Source: Tretioscincus oriximinensis
Taxonomy: Eukaryota; Chordata; Lepidosauria; Squamata; Gymnophthalmidae
NCBI GenBank assembly: GCA_022410635.1
Contig: JAJVDF010000376.1
Location: 479,807 to 543,806 of the forward strand
DNA length: 64,000 nt
Direction of reading: 5' to 3'
Position numbers and translations under genes: made by a program. Positions within the stretch are counted from its first letter, which is position 1. Every line of letters starts with the position of its first letter. Positions 1 to 11,490 of this stretch are shown piece after piece. The notes below the pieces were generated by a model that saw nothing but the letters and a program-made list of their open reading frames with translations, had not been told where the DNA came from and searched no databases.

Positions 1-103
1 AAAAGAAAAACAACAAGAAGAACAAGAAAAACAACAAGAAGAACAACAACAAGAACAATAAGAAGAACAACAACAAGAAGAATAACAACAACAACAACAA
101 CAT
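1..103. repeat. (AAC/AAGAAC)n microsatellite
   Basis: About 100 bp of interspersed AAC and AAG triplets at the window edge, probably the tail of a repeat that starts outside. Confidence 0.85.
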
Positions 104-1012
104 TTATTTATAATGGNCCATCTATCAGAGGGCAGAACCATAAGAGTGTCACCAATACTTTCCCCTTTTCTCCCTCGGAAGTAGGAATAATTTCAGCTGC
201 AGCCATTTTGAAGCTGCCTCCAACTGATCTCCTTTGTACATTTAGTGTGCACATGAGGTGGCTTTGAGATATCTTAACGTAGGCTGACCAGATGAGGCCT
301 TTTGGAGGTGTGTGTGTGTGCCTCCCAGTTTTTTCTGAGGGAAATTTTTTCAAAAAAAGATTTTTTTTTCAATTTCTTTTTGTTTTTTTAATTTTTTTTC
401 CTCAGGAAAAAACCTGGGGGCACCACAAAAAACGGGTTTTCAAACCGCCACCACCCCAAAAAAAGGGCTCATCTGGTCTGGCTATCTTAAAGGATAATTT
501 CAGTGACAGAAATGAGTGACATTGACACTTTGTGGCAAAAGTGGTGAAGAATTGCCCTGCGAGCTATTTTAAATGTCCCTTGAGTACATTTTGTGATTAC
601 ATGTGATGGTTTTGAGTGTACCTCAAAAAATAAAATATAAAAATAAAATAAAAAATAAAAAAGTGACGTCATTGCCTCTCGGGGGTGTGGTGGGGGTGGT
701 GAATGGTGAAGACAAGTCACATTGGCATCCATTTTGAAGTCTACATCCAATTGGTTTCCCCATGGTCCATTTAGTAAGCGCAGGAGGTGGTTTTGAGAGT
801 GCCTCAAGTGATAATTTTATTGATAAAATGAGCGGCGCTGTACAGGCTCACTAAACGTGCTCACGGGAGACCAACTGGATCTGTAATCTTCAAAATCAGC
901 CCCCTTTTGGTGCAAACATCCCCCAATTGGATTTCAGATCAGTTCCTCTCATCTCTCTGAGGTGGGAAGGAGTAGAATCATTATGGCAGCCATTTTGAAG
1001 TCTACTTCCAAC
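104..1012. repeat. degenerate repeated segment around MITE copy 1
   Basis: Outside the MITE, the sequence around CCATTTTGAAG (204, 730, 990) and the following TTTAGT...GAGGTGG...TTTTGAG text recurs two to three times in diverged form. This suggests an old tandem duplication of roughly 300-500 bp. Family not recognised. Confidence 0.4.
278..482. mobile_element. hAT-like palindromic MITE, copy 1
   Basis: A 205-bp near-palindrome. TAGGCTGACCAGATGA at the left is matched by TCATCTGGTC at the right, with T-, A-, C- and G-rich blocks mirrored inside. It is flanked by the 8-bp direct repeat TATCTTAA (270-277, 483-490), the target-duplication length of hAT elements. Non-coding. Confidence 0.7.
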
Positions 1013-1392
1013 TAGGCTCACCAGATGACCCCTTTTGTGTGTGTGTGNGGGGGGAACTGGTTTGGGGGTGTCCTGAGGAGGGGGAGATTTCTCCTTTTTT
1101 TTGGTGAGGATTTTTTTTTTTTTAAAAAATAATATTTATTTATTTATTTAAAAAAATTCACTGCACCACCACTACGGGGCTTTGGCAACCGGGGTTGGTT
1201 CCTGAAGCCAAATTCCCCTCAGTAAAAAAAATAAAAATGCAAATTTCTCAGACACTTTGAAAATTTCTCACGCACTTCAAAAAATTCTTGAGTGCTTTCC
1301 AGATTAGCGGGTGATTTGCATATTCATAAATATGCAAATTAGCACGAATATTAATTGCCCCAGTTTGGGCCTCAGAAAATCTGGCCAGTCTA
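1013..1392. mobile_element. hAT-like element, longer relative of the MITE
   Basis: It begins TAGGCTCACCAGATGACCCC and ends CTGGCCAGTCTA, sharing termini with the MITE at 278-482. The interior contains ATTTCTCACGCACTTC and ATATTCATAAATATGCAAAT blocks that recur at 57120-57385. No clear target duplication was found. Confidence 0.5.
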
Positions 1393-2107
1393 CCTAGAAT
1401 AGCATGCTTACTGAGCATGTGTGGTGGCTTTGATGATGGAGAGATTTAAATTTCTCCTCACATTCACCCTTTTCAACTTTGGACGGAAGGGGGGAACACT
1501 TCTCTGACTGTTCTCCTAGCTCCAAATACATCAGGGAGTGAAAAATGGCTTCCGCTGGATGGCCCTTATGGGCCTCCTCTTTAACCATTCTCTTGTCCTA
1601 CTTAGAGGCCCAAAGCTGGAAGCCAAGGGTGGCCAATGGGAGGGCCACATCCGCCCAGTGACGTTGATAAAGAAACCCCATTAAGAAGCAAAGTCGCCCA
1701 TAGAAATGGATTGTCCTTGGGCTGCCTCCCAAACAGACATGGAGGCGTTCATGCTCATAATTAATGTGCAGAGAGTGAAGGGAATCGCCCCAGGGAGCCA
1801 GAAAATCCACAAGGACGAGGCTGCAAATGAGAGCAAAGGGGGAAGGAAAGGGATGGAAACGAAAGACTTTGCAACATGCTGTATTTACTGTTTGCTTAAT
1901 TTATTGCATATTCTTCCCACCCTTCACCAAGGGGGCCAAAAGGAAAGGTCGGCTCTTCCTTCCTGCTCTGCTTGATTCGCACAGAAAGCACCCTGGAAGG
2001 TGAATTGTCTGGAAAGAAAAGGCGAAAAAGGCTTTAGTGGCCTTTTGGACAGCTAACTGAAAAATCCCAACCTGATAATATAAGGCTATGGACCACCGAG
2101 GTCACAG
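1393..2107. other. intron sequence, nothing recognised
   Basis: Unique-looking sequence without splice-flanked open frames, tandem repeats or known repeat motifs. Short open frames on both strands lack coding signals. Confidence 0.5.
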
Positions 2108-2740
2108 GAACACAAGAGGAGCCCTGCTGAAATGAGCCACAACTCATCTAGCCTGGCATTCTGTCTCACCCAGTGGCACATCAATTGTCCCTGGGCATCT
2201 CAAGCAGAAGAAGGCTCTTGGAATAGAGAACTGGCATGTGGATGAGCCAAATGGGGCCTGCTATATAGTGTACACTACCCCACCGATTGCACCTGGGCAG
2301 TCTGAAGAGAAGGAGGCAAAACCCTAATTTGTTCTCAACTCCCTGCAAATTGTGTTTCAGGGTTCCTGCCTGTTGCTCCATCCTGGAGGCAGAGTCAAGA
2401 GATCCATCCTAGTAGCTAATTATACCCTTGGCTTCCATGAACTTGTCAAATCCTGTCTTAAAACTATCCTGGCTGCTAGCTATCTTTTGGAAGTAAATTC
2501 CACAGAACCAATGACACTCCGGATTAAAAAATACCTTTCCTTGTCTGTCTTCACTCTTATTTGGCCATTAGTTTCAAGGAATGGCCTCTGGTCCTAGTAT
2601 TGTGTGATAAGAAATATTTTTTTCTCTTTCATCTTATCCATCTCATGCATGATTTTATACACTTCAGTCAGATCTCCTCTCAAACGCTGTTTTTCGAGAC
2701 TGAAGAAACTCAGATGTTGCCACCTGTTTTCAAAAGGCTT
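2108..2740 (-). mobile_element. CR1 LINE 3' fragment (antisense)
   Basis: Antisense copy of the CR1 3' region found many times in this window: AGGAGCCCTGCTGAA, CATTCTGTCTCACCCAGTGG, TTGCTCCATCCTGGAGGC, then post-RT coding remnants up to the TCATGCATGATTTTATACAC block. It also contains an extra CTTGGAATAG segment that recurs at 2807 and 33380. Confidence 0.75.
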
Positions 2741-3201
2741 TCTCTGGTAAATCTTGGGGGAAAAACTCCATGATCCTGACCTGCACTGAGCCTTATTCTG
2801 AGCTGTATCTTGGAATAGGGTCCTGCCATCCACATGCCAGGGTAGACTATGGCAGGCTTCAAATGAGGACCTGCCCTGGCATGCAATTGTCCAAGCTACC
2901 CTGGCATGCAAATGCCCAAGCTTGCTCTTGAGATCTAGCCCAGAATAAGACTCCATGCAGAAATATTTAAGAGAATATTCATAGCTGATTTCCTGAAGAA
3001 AAATTATTCATAGAACAAAGACGGGTCATTGAATCCACAGTGGGTTTTCTTGTAGATCTGATTTGCGCTGGTGTTAGGAGAAAGTGGATTCTGCTCCTGA
3101 AAGGTGTTTCCATGCTATCTTCTTTTTCTTTGCTCTGACTAGAATTTTTTNAAAAAAATCCAGCTCACCTTGGGGTTGCCCATCTCTCCACTCATTTTCA
3201 G

Positions 3202-3423
3202 ATCTTGGTACACCAAGTCCATGCCTGAGTGTTGAATGCACTTTTGGGGCCACCTGTGTGGTGAAGAACCAGGAAGCTGTGTGTGAATGTCAGCACATCT
3301 GCCAAAGTGTCTACGACCCGGTCTGTGGTACTGACAGCCTCACGTATGGCAACCCTTGTGAACTGGATGCCATGGCGTGTGCTCTCCGGAAAGAGATTGG
3401 AGTAAAACACAAGGGTGTTTGTG
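3202..3423 (+). CDS. AGRN: AGRN exon: follistatin/Kazal domain FS5 (human numbering)
   Basis: A 222-nt phase 1-1 exon with acceptor ...TTTTCAG and donor G|GTAAGT. It encodes about 74 residues. SPCLSVECTFGATCVV begins a follistatin-type EGF-like hairpin, which runs into the Kazal core VYDPVCGTDSLTYGNPCELD and ends in the last Cys (KGVC). Kazal modules of this class have the protease-inhibitor fold, but in agrin they act mainly as extracellular rod modules. The segment matches what I recall of vertebrate agrin FS5. The last base joins the next exon to give Asp (CD|HCGKC). The preceding exon (FS4 side) is not in the window. Open frame upstream of the acceptor is intronic and ignored. Confidence 0.95.
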
Positions 3424-3864
3424 GTAAGTAGATGAAAGGAGGGGCTTTGGTAACCTCACATGGATTAAAAGTAAAACAGAGACATGGCTAAACACAGGAA
3501 AGTCTAGATCCATTGTCATCTATTCCATCTATGACGCTTCTAGCTTATCTACAGTCCCTTCCTTCCTTGGAGCAGCTGAAGACTGTGTGTGCCTTATTAC
3601 ATGAGCTCTTTCAGCTGCCCTCGTTAACCCCTTCTGTTTTTGCTCATCCTTTCTGTGAGTAGCAAAATCTTGAATCTCAACCTGTTCGTTTCCAGTGCCA
3701 GCTGTGGTCTCAGAAAGACCTGCCTGTAGCTCAGGGACCTCTAGTAGGCTGACTATGTCCAAAGGATCAAGCCCAGCAGAGTCCTGTTCATCTGAGTCTT
3801 TGCTAGATAAGGCGAACATGACACTGTTGTTCTTGGGCATTCCCACCTTTTTNTGCACTAGGGT

Positions 3865-4145
3865 AATTATTTATTTATTATCCTACCCTGTACCTGAAGG
3901 TCTCAGGACAGGCCACAACTATGAAACAGAGTACAATCAGTAAATCAACAGCATGTGAAAGTGAACTGGAATATATTTCCTCCACCAAAGGCCAGGGCAA
4001 GGAAGTGCATCTTCAAATATTTTCGAAAGGGNTCCGATGAAGCAATCTGACACACCTTAAGGGGGAGATCATTCCGTAATCCAGGGCTACCACAGAAAAC
4101 GGCCAATTTCAAGTTTTCACCCTTCTTACTGTTGAAAGTGGTGAA
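3865..4145 (-). mobile_element. degenerate LINE 3' remnant (L2/CR1-like)
   Basis: The order AAGGTCTCAGGACAGG, GAAGTGCATCTTCAAA, CCATTCCGTAATCCAGGG is shared with 9325-9790 and resembles old LINE 3' regions common in amniotes. Class assignment is uncertain. Confidence 0.4.
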
Positions 4146-4149
4146 CGTA

Positions 4150-4520
4150 AGAAAATAGGAACATAAGAGGAGCCTTGCTGAATCGGGCCAGAACCCATCT
4201 AGTCCAACATTCTGTCTCATACAGAGGTCCACCAATTGCACCTTAGACTACCTGCAAATTGTATTTCAGGAATCTTGCCTGTTGCTCCATCTCGGAGGCA
4301 ACATCAAGACTTCTATTCCAGTAGCTATTTATACCCTTGGTGTCCATGAACTTGTCTATTCCTTTCTTAAAGCTATCTAGGCTGCTAGCTACCACCATCC
4401 TGGAAGTAAATTCCACAGGCCGCTGACCCTCTGGGTGAAAAAATACTTTCCTTTGTCTGTCCTTACTCATCTGCCCATCAGTTTCAAGGAGGGTCCTCTG
4501 GTCCTTGTGTTATGGTGGAA
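4150..4520 (-). mobile_element. CR1 LINE 3' fragment (antisense)
   Basis: It starts GGAACATAAGAGGAGCC and runs through CATTCTGTCTCA, TTGCTCCATCTCGGAGGC and AAATTCCACAGGCC to CCCATCAGTTTCAAGGAGG, in the order expected of an antisense CR1 3' end. Confidence 0.75.
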
Positions 4521-5035
4521 GAGCCAGTGAGTCCTGTCTTCTAGCTAGGTGACCAAAGTGTCTGAGTCTTGTGGGTCTTGAGCTTCAACCTCCATCAACC
4601 TCCAACCTCAGTCTTTCCAATAAACCATCAGATGGTTTCCTGTAGCATTGACTGCTTTCAGTTCTTTGCATTCAGCCTTCCTTATGGTCTAACTCACACA
4701 GGAATACATANCTACTGTTGTAAAATATTAATTTTGTATTTCTGCTTTTATTGTTTGCCACTCTGAGACTTCGTTTTTGTTTTGTTTCAAAACATTTTAT
4801 TTGTTTAAATATTCAATACATTTTTTTTACAAAATACATTGTAAGTCACCCTGAAACCTCCAAGTACTAGATGAGATATAAGAATGAATGAATGAATATT
4901 GAGAAATCATAGCTTTAACTATGAAGTCCTGTGGAAGCCATAGCTTTAGCTACATGTAGAGAAAAAATAATGTACGGGTGCACACAAGATGTAATGCACC
5001 TATCAACAAATAAATTACTCATTAAACAAGCAAAA

Positions 5036-5300
5036 GAATCAATAAACAAACAATAAAATCAATAAACAAAGAAATCAATCATAAACAAACAAAAGAACCA
5101 ATAAAAACAAGAATCAAATAAGCAAAANAATCTATAAACAAACAATAAAATCAATAAACAAAGAAATCAATCATAAACAAATAAAAGAACCAATAAAAAC
5201 AAGAATCAAATAAGCAAAAGAATCAATAAACAAATAATAAAATCAATAAACAAATGAATAAATGCATGAATAAACAAATGAAACCCCCTCACAAATGAAT
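5036..5300. repeat. 92-bp A-rich tandem repeat
   Basis: Two nearly identical 92-bp units (5036-5127, 5128-5219) and a diverging third, built from AATCAATAAACAAA sub-motifs. Confidence 0.85.
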
Positions 5301-5964
5301 AAAAAACAGATAAATAAATATTGGTGCATCCTGTGGGTAAAAACACTGAACATATTGCTGAAAAAAACCTTTTATGTTCCTTTGATCTCATCTCAAGCTT
5401 TCTGAGCTGACCAATATTTTTGATTGCTGCTGTTTTCGATTTCGTTTCATTCACTTTATTAGCTTTTGCTTTTTAAATCAATACCCCATTTTATGACCTC
5501 AAGACGGAGAGAGCTGTGGAGCTGGAAGCAATAAATAAAGAAATAAGTAAAGAAATGAATGGAATAAACATGTAAGCAAACATACGCTGGGTTTTACTCT
5601 CACATTTTATCTCTTCTCCAAGGAGAAAGAGAACCAAAACCCTAAAGTTTGGCCCTCGATGAATGTCAGTAATATTGAGCTATATGAATGGAGGGTTTTC
5701 CCATAAAGCATATTTATGTGTTAATAAACTTCTGAACGTGATATCTGTACTGCTGAGAACTGGACCGTGTAGAATCAGAGTTGGAAGCCATTATTGGGTT
5801 ACTGGTATTAAAGTTGCTATAAATGTACCAACTCCTAAGAATGGGAATTGTAATACATAACAGTATAGCCACAGCCTTTAGACCCAAAAATTAATACTAA
5901 CATATTGACAGTGATGAAACACCTTATCTGTTGTGAGCTACCAATCAGTATTTGTTGTTTGTAG

Positions 5965-6480
5965 AATCATAGAGTTGGAAGGGACCTCCAAGCCATCCTA
6001 TACTCCATGCAGAATTCATTCATAGAATCATAGAATTATAGAGTTCGGAGGGACCTCCAGGGTCATGGGGTCCAACCCCCTCTCAATGCAGGATTCATTA
6101 AACCACCCCAGACAGATGACTGACCAGCCTGTGTTTGAAGACTTCTAGTGAAAGAGAGCTTACCACCTCCACTGGTTTATCATCCTGATTGTTAGAAAGC
6201 TTTTTCTTATATCTAATCTAAATTTACTCCCTTGCAATTTCATCCCCTTGTTTCTAGTCCTTCCATGTGTCAACAAGAGCAATGCTTTGGTCTGTGACAG
6301 CCCTTCAGGTGGCTTATCCAGCCTTTGTTTGAAGGCTTCCGCCAAAGGAAAATTGACCACCTCCTGTGATGCTGGTTGATCACCCTTACTGTCAGAAGGT
6401 GTTTCCTGATATCTACTCTGTATCACCTCCCTTGCAGTTTCATCCTGTTGCTTCTAACCTTTCTGTGTGCCAATGAGCTG
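5965..6480 (-). mobile_element. CR1 fragments with avian-type 3' end (antisense)
   Basis: AGAATCATAGAGTTGGAAGG is the complement of the classic CR1 3' terminus. Two overlapping copies follow (6018-6270 and 6310-6480), sharing GAAGGCTT/ACCACCTCC and CCTTGCA.TTTCATCC blocks. Confidence 0.7.
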
Positions 6481-6659
6481 ATCTCTCTTCTCTTCTACAT
6501 CCCTTTTGTCCAGTTGTGCCTAACTTTTCATAACCCCCTTGGATCATGGATTCCTCTATCTTCCACAGCTTTCCAAAATCTAAACTCATGTTTGTTATTT
6601 CCACGACACTACCTGTCCATCCCAACCTCGAATGTCCCTTTCCCCTTTTGCCTTCAATC

Positions 6660-7510
6660 TTTCTTTTTTTTTTAAATAATTTATTATTTATTTTAAACAA
6701 ACAATCAAAACAAATACATGTCATTGAAAACAAAACATATGACATATAACATATTACATATTACATAAACAATTACATGAACAAAACAGTTACATGAACA
6801 AAACCCTGTCCCACTCTCCCCAGGAGATCATTACGTTCTATTCATATCGTAATTACAATAATAGTCTTGCGTCTGATACCATAGCGATAGTATGTGCCAG
6901 AGTAGCACTTCTGTTAAAGTTAACACCAACGGCTAACAGTTTCTGCCAGTTTCTTTCCCAAGTGGATCTCTGTAGATCGCCAATTTTTATAAGACGTTTT
7001 TCTCTTAACACGTCAAATATCAAAAATTCAGACAGATAGTCGTACCATTGGCTTAATAGCCATTTACTTTTATCCTTCCATCCTCTAGCCAGAGTGAGCT
7101 GGCCTGCCCATATTGATCTCTCAATTATGTATTTATCGAAAGGATGTATGTCCGCGGTTCTGTACATCAATAACAAGGCAGAATTTTTGACCAGGTTGAT
7201 CCCTAAGATGTCCCTCAGTTCTCCGAAAATTAAATCCCACCATTGTTGCACGTATCTGCAGTTGTAACACATGTGGAGATAGCTCCCCATCACCTGGCAC
7301 CCGTGCCAGCAAAACGGGGATATGTTTCCCATGTAGGAAATCTGTGATGGTGTCCGATACCACCTAGTTATGATTTTTATTTGTAACTCTCTTATTTTAT
7401 TACTTTTAATCATTCCAATATCTTTCACCCATTCATCCCAGGTCTCCTGCCTGAAGACAACATCCCTTTCCCAAACATTGATTCTTTTCCAGTGAATCCT
7501 CAATTATTCC
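6660..7510 (-). mobile_element. L1 LINE 3' portion (antisense) with ORF2 C-terminus
   Basis: On the minus strand, 7503-6853 encodes 216 residues without a stop, resembling the L1 ORF2 C-terminal region: KIITRWYRTPSQI followed by the Cys-rich FCWHGCQVMGSYLHMCYNC and WWDLIF (compare L1 R-Y...CWRGC...H..W.C). Downstream is an A/T-rich 3' UTR. It is 5'-truncated and not autonomous. Confidence 0.65.
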
Positions 7511-7514
7511 CCAA

Positions 7515-7910
7515 ATGACAAGTCAAGGTTGATTTGCTTTTGCATTGACTGATATGATTTCCTTTCCAGTGCCGACTTGGCTGGAAGGTTGGTGTCTCTG
7601 CTTTTTAATACACTGTCTGTGTTTACCATAGATTTTTCCCCCCAAATGCAAAACGTCTTTTGATTTCATGGCTACAATCTCTGTTTTCAGTGATCTTTGA
7701 ACCCAAGAAAATAAAATCTGCCACTGCTTCCATTTCTTCCCAAATAGAGAAATTGGAATCAGACANATAATCGTAATACAGAATGCTGATACTGTAGTCG
7801 TACTTCCAGCACTGAAATGGATAAGTCCATCTGCCTCCAAAGGGAGCCACCAAAAGGAGTAAGGCACTGGCACGCATGCTCTGCACATAGGCCATTTCAG
7901 AGCCAAAGTT
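7515..7910 (-). mobile_element. RTE/BovB LINE fragment (antisense)
   Basis: The minus strand around 7735-7626 encodes EAVADFIFLGSKITENRDCS then HEIKRR, matching the BovB reverse-transcriptase region ...FIFLGSKIT.DGDCSHEIKRRLLLGRK. It is frameshifted and truncated. BovB is abundant in squamates. Confidence 0.7.
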
Positions 7911-8019
7911 TCCATTCTAGGCCAGGAGAACCNTTGCGATCTTGCTCATCAGCCTGGCCCATGCCTTCCCAAATGCCAAGCCAGTTCCTAATGCATGCAG
8001 TGGACAAGATAAGAAAAGG

Positions 8020-8175
8020 AGCAAAGAAGCAGCAGGAGAGGGGAAGGGAGAAGGAGAGGGGAAGGGGAAAGAGGGAAGAAACAGCAGGAGAAGAGGAGAA
8101 AAGGAAAGGGAAGCAGAAGGAGGAGGAAGCAATGGGAGGGTCAGAGGAGAGGGAGGAGGAGAGAAGCTAGAGAGC
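8020..8175. repeat. purine-rich (GGGAAGAGG)n low-complexity tract
   Basis: About 150 bp of almost pure A/G on the + strand without a fixed period. Confidence 0.8.
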
Positions 8176-9324
8176 CCATTCCATTGCCTCAGAACAGGCT
8201 CATCAACTAGTAAATAGATAAACTGGAATCAGAGTCAAGGATTTAGTATATCGTCTTTGGTATTGTTTACTGTCATTTGACCAGTTCAGACCCAGTTAAA
8301 CATAGACTTGATAATCCTGGTTGAGAAATGCAGAATATGGAGAACGCTGCGAAAATTCTGCTTTAACAGAAAGACTTTTCTAGGTTTGGAACTCTTTGCA
8401 TCCATGTCCTCTTGCTTTTAATAAACAAATTGCATGCAATCCTTGGATAAGAGAATAGGAAAGATGGCTTGCTCGAAGCAGTTGGGGTTGGGCTAGCTGG
8501 TTCAGGTGAATTCAACTTCCTTGGCAAAGTTATTTTCCCATTTATTTGCCAGAGATATTGTTGTGTTCGAAGGCACCAGGTGTGAGCTATCTGTGAGGAA
8601 AAGCAGGGAGATTATGCTGAGTGACTGTGGTGCCAGAGCTAAACATGGGCTGAGTCTCTGTAAAGTAGGGCTCAGCAGCTGCCACCTTGCCACCAGTTTT
8701 GGGCAGCAATTAAATTGGCAGGTGATGCACTGAGCGTGCGTGTTAAGGCACTGGGCAAAATGGAAACAGACTGTCCTAAAAGTACAGGCTCATTTGAGTG
8801 CATCCAGGTGACAATTTGCATTAGTGACACGCAAGAGAAAGTGCTTTGCAAGTCATCATATTCCAAAATTCAACCCCCAAAACAAGAAGAAATTATTCAT
8901 TAATTTAGGAAGCCTCCCCGTGACTTGTTTTGTTTCGCTATTGTATTATCCTTGTATTCCTTGTATTATCGTCACTTCATACGTCTCATAAGTCATCGCT
9001 GCGTCTATTTTACTACAATTCCCAGCATTCTCTGTGAGCCAAGAGCCAACATTTACATCTATCCTCAAAGTCTTGTGAGATTTACCATTTTCCCACAATG
9101 AAAGATCCCACAATGCTATTTTTTGAATTTTAAAGAAGTCTATTATTTAATCGGACAAAGAGCAGTGGCTGGAAAATCCAAGACCACAGGCCATTTTAGC
9201 AAGTGGATTGCTGAACTTGCATGAACTCATGGGGNGAATTCAGCCTGATGCAAGAACCGTCTCGGTAAAAATCCTTTGTGAGGACACAGCCTTTGTCATT
9301 GATTCAGTTACACTTCTGTCCCAT

Positions 9325-9790
9325 CCTCTTCCCAAAGGTCTCAGGGTGTGTGGAAACAACATCACATGCAAATTATAAAACATTTTAAAGCTATAAACAA
9401 ACAAGCAAAGTAAAATATATTTTAAAACAATAACTACGTGAGAAAGTGTGCAGGAGAGGCTGTTTCCTCTATTAAAACAAGGATGAAGAGGTGCTTCTTC
9501 AAAGGTTTTCAGAATATATACACAGATGATACTTAATGCACCCTGGGAAGACTATTCCATAATCTGGGGAACACTGCTGAGAAGACTGTCTTGGATTCCC
9601 ACCTCATTTTCTGTTGGGAGTGGTGGTACAACCACGAGGGCTTTCCCTGCAGATCTTAATTCATGGCCAAACTGATAGAGGAGAAATTGCTTCTTTATAT
9701 ATTTGGAACCCAAGTCATTTAGGAACTTATATGTTAAGGTTAACACCTTTATAATTGGGATCAGGAGCAAACTGGCATTGTCAAGACCTG
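9325..9790 (-). mobile_element. degenerate LINE 3' remnant (L2/CR1-like)
   Basis: CAAAGGTCTCAGGGTGTG, TGCTTCTTCAAAGG, GACTATTCCATAATCTGGGG and a downstream translated-like stretch parallel 3865-4145 and 50420-50655. Confidence 0.4.
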
Positions 9791-9907
9791 TATATGTGTG
9801 TCTGGTCAGTTGTTCTGGTCAACAGTTGAGCTGCTAGCACACTGCACCAGCTACAGCTTCTGAACCTGTTTCATTAATAATGAACTTTATTTATTATTAA
9901 TGGAAGT

Positions 9908-10350
9908 AGCCTGTTGTGTTACGGCTAGCCTTCCTCCCCATTTTTCGCATCCATGTTGCCACCCTCTTTCTCCCTCCCTTGCCCCATCCCATTCTCCTTT
10001 CACTTGCTGTGTCTTTGCTTCATTCCCTCCTTTAATTTTCATTTCCTACCTTCTTCCTTTCCTTCTTTATTTTTCTTCTTTGTCTTCCTTTCCATCTTTG
10101 ATTCATTCACTCCTTTGTTCTTCTTTCCTTTCTTCCCTTCCTTCCTTTTCCTCCCAGCACTGGACCCAGTACTGAACCATGTCTCACATCTTTCCACTCA
10201 GATAACTGTCCATTTATTACTTCCCTCTGTTTTCTGTCTTTTAGCCAGTTTCCTTCCCAGGACTCTGGTCTCGGGAGGCTTCCAAAGTTCTAAGCCCTGT
10301 AATTACTCGGTATACCTTGGAATGTTGAATTCTCTCACATGCCTTTTATT
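9908..10350. repeat. unclassified dispersed repeat X with internal pyrimidine tract, copy 1
   Basis: It starts at CTGTTGTGTTACGG and ends around TTGGAATGTTGAATTCTC...CCTTTTATTATTTA. The middle is a (CTTTCCTTC)n tract. A second copy with the same outer text lies at 19976-20500. Confidence 0.6.
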
Positions 10351-10640
10351 ATTTATGATTATTTTTCTAATTATTATTTTATTTTCTCGTTACAGTTTTA
10401 AAATACAAGTTAATTTTCTTGATTAATCAATTCGTTCACGGTCAGGTTTTTTTACCTTCCTTTGCAAGTTCTTTTCCTGTTCCAAAATTCTACCATTTGT
10501 GATATCGTTGTCTTGATTTGTTCCTCCACCATATTGAGAGCAGTTCTATTCATGTTCCTGGTTTGTAGATAGGTTTAAATTTATAATCCTCCTTGTATAA
10601 TGATAATAAAAAGGAAGAAAGCAATATTGGTTATATACTA

Positions 10641-11005
10641 GTGTATCTCAGCAAATTAGAGTATCATGGAAAAGTTAATCTATTTTTGTAATTCAATTAA
10701 AATAGTGAAACTCACATATTATATAGATTCATTAGACACAGAATGATCTATTTCAAGCATTTCTTTCTTTTAATAGTGATGATTATGGATTCAGATAATG
10801 AAAACGCCGAAAGGCAGTGTTTTCAGAAAATGGGAATAATATGAGCAAGTTCAGTACTGGAGACTCATGGTGTCAAACTCGGATGAAACAAGTAAACACT
10901 TGAAGTAGATCACTGTGTACAATTAATCTATATAATATATGAGTTTCACTATTTGAATTACTGAAATAAATTACCTTTTCCATTTCATTCTAATTTATTG
11001 AGGTC
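10641..11005. mobile_element. Tc1/mariner-like MITE with ~110-bp inverted ends
   Basis: The left arm (TATCTCAGCAAATTAGAGTA, AGTGAAACTCACATATTATA) is the imperfect reverse complement of the right arm (TATAATATATGAGTTTCACT, ATTCTAATTTATTGAGGT). TA dinucleotides flank both ends. Non-coding interior. Confidence 0.7.
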
Positions 11006-11039
11006 TACTGCTAAAGGCCACCCTAGCTTGAAAGGAAGA

Positions 11040-11170
11040 AGAAAGAATAAAAAAGATAGATAGGTAGGTTGGTAGGCAGAGATAGATAGATGAGAGAAAA
11101 TATAGTAAAAATCTTCTGTTATCAGATTAGAAAGCTTCATATTTATTTATTTATTTATTTATATTTATAT
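11040..11170. repeat. (GATA)n-like and (TTTA)n simple repeats
   Basis: An impure GATA/GGTA run (11055-11100) followed, after some 40 bp, by TTTA repeats (11141-11165). Confidence 0.8.
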
Positions 11171-11187
11171 ATCGCCATATACCCAAA

Positions 11188-11490
11188 GGCACGGATAGCT
11201 CAGTCGCTTAGGAATTCGTCTCTCGCCTGGGAGATGGGGTTTTGAAGCCCTGTGTGGGACGTGGGGAGGGCTGAGCACCTTCCACTAGCCTGTAGCTCTA
11301 GCCAACCCAGCTATTCGAAAGCAAGAATTGCAAGAAATTGCAACAACTGTAAGTAGATACATGGGAACCACCATANCCTGGTGGGGAAGATAGAATGTGA
11401 GCCTTCNGGCAAAATATATGCTTGTAAGCCACTTGGAGTCCCTTTGAAAGGTGAGAAAAGCGGGGTATAAGAACCAAGTTCTTCTTCTTA
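11188..11490 (+). mobile_element. tRNA-headed SINE with (TTC)n tail
   Basis: The head carries an A-box-like TAGCTCAGTCGCTTAGG and a B-box-like GGTTTTGAAGCC. The body contains AGCTATTCGAAAGCAAGAATT and CATGGGAACCACCA, and the 3' tail is GTCCCTTTGAAAGGTGAGAA then GGGGTATAAGAACC and TTC repeats. At least nine copies occur in the window. Confidence 0.8.

Noticed and set aside
8008..8217. Glu/Lys/Gly-rich open frames
   Set aside because: Translation of a purine-rich low-complexity tract.
11188..11260. tRNA gene
   Set aside because: A- and B-box-like text is part of a SINE head repeated across the window; no intact cloverleaf.
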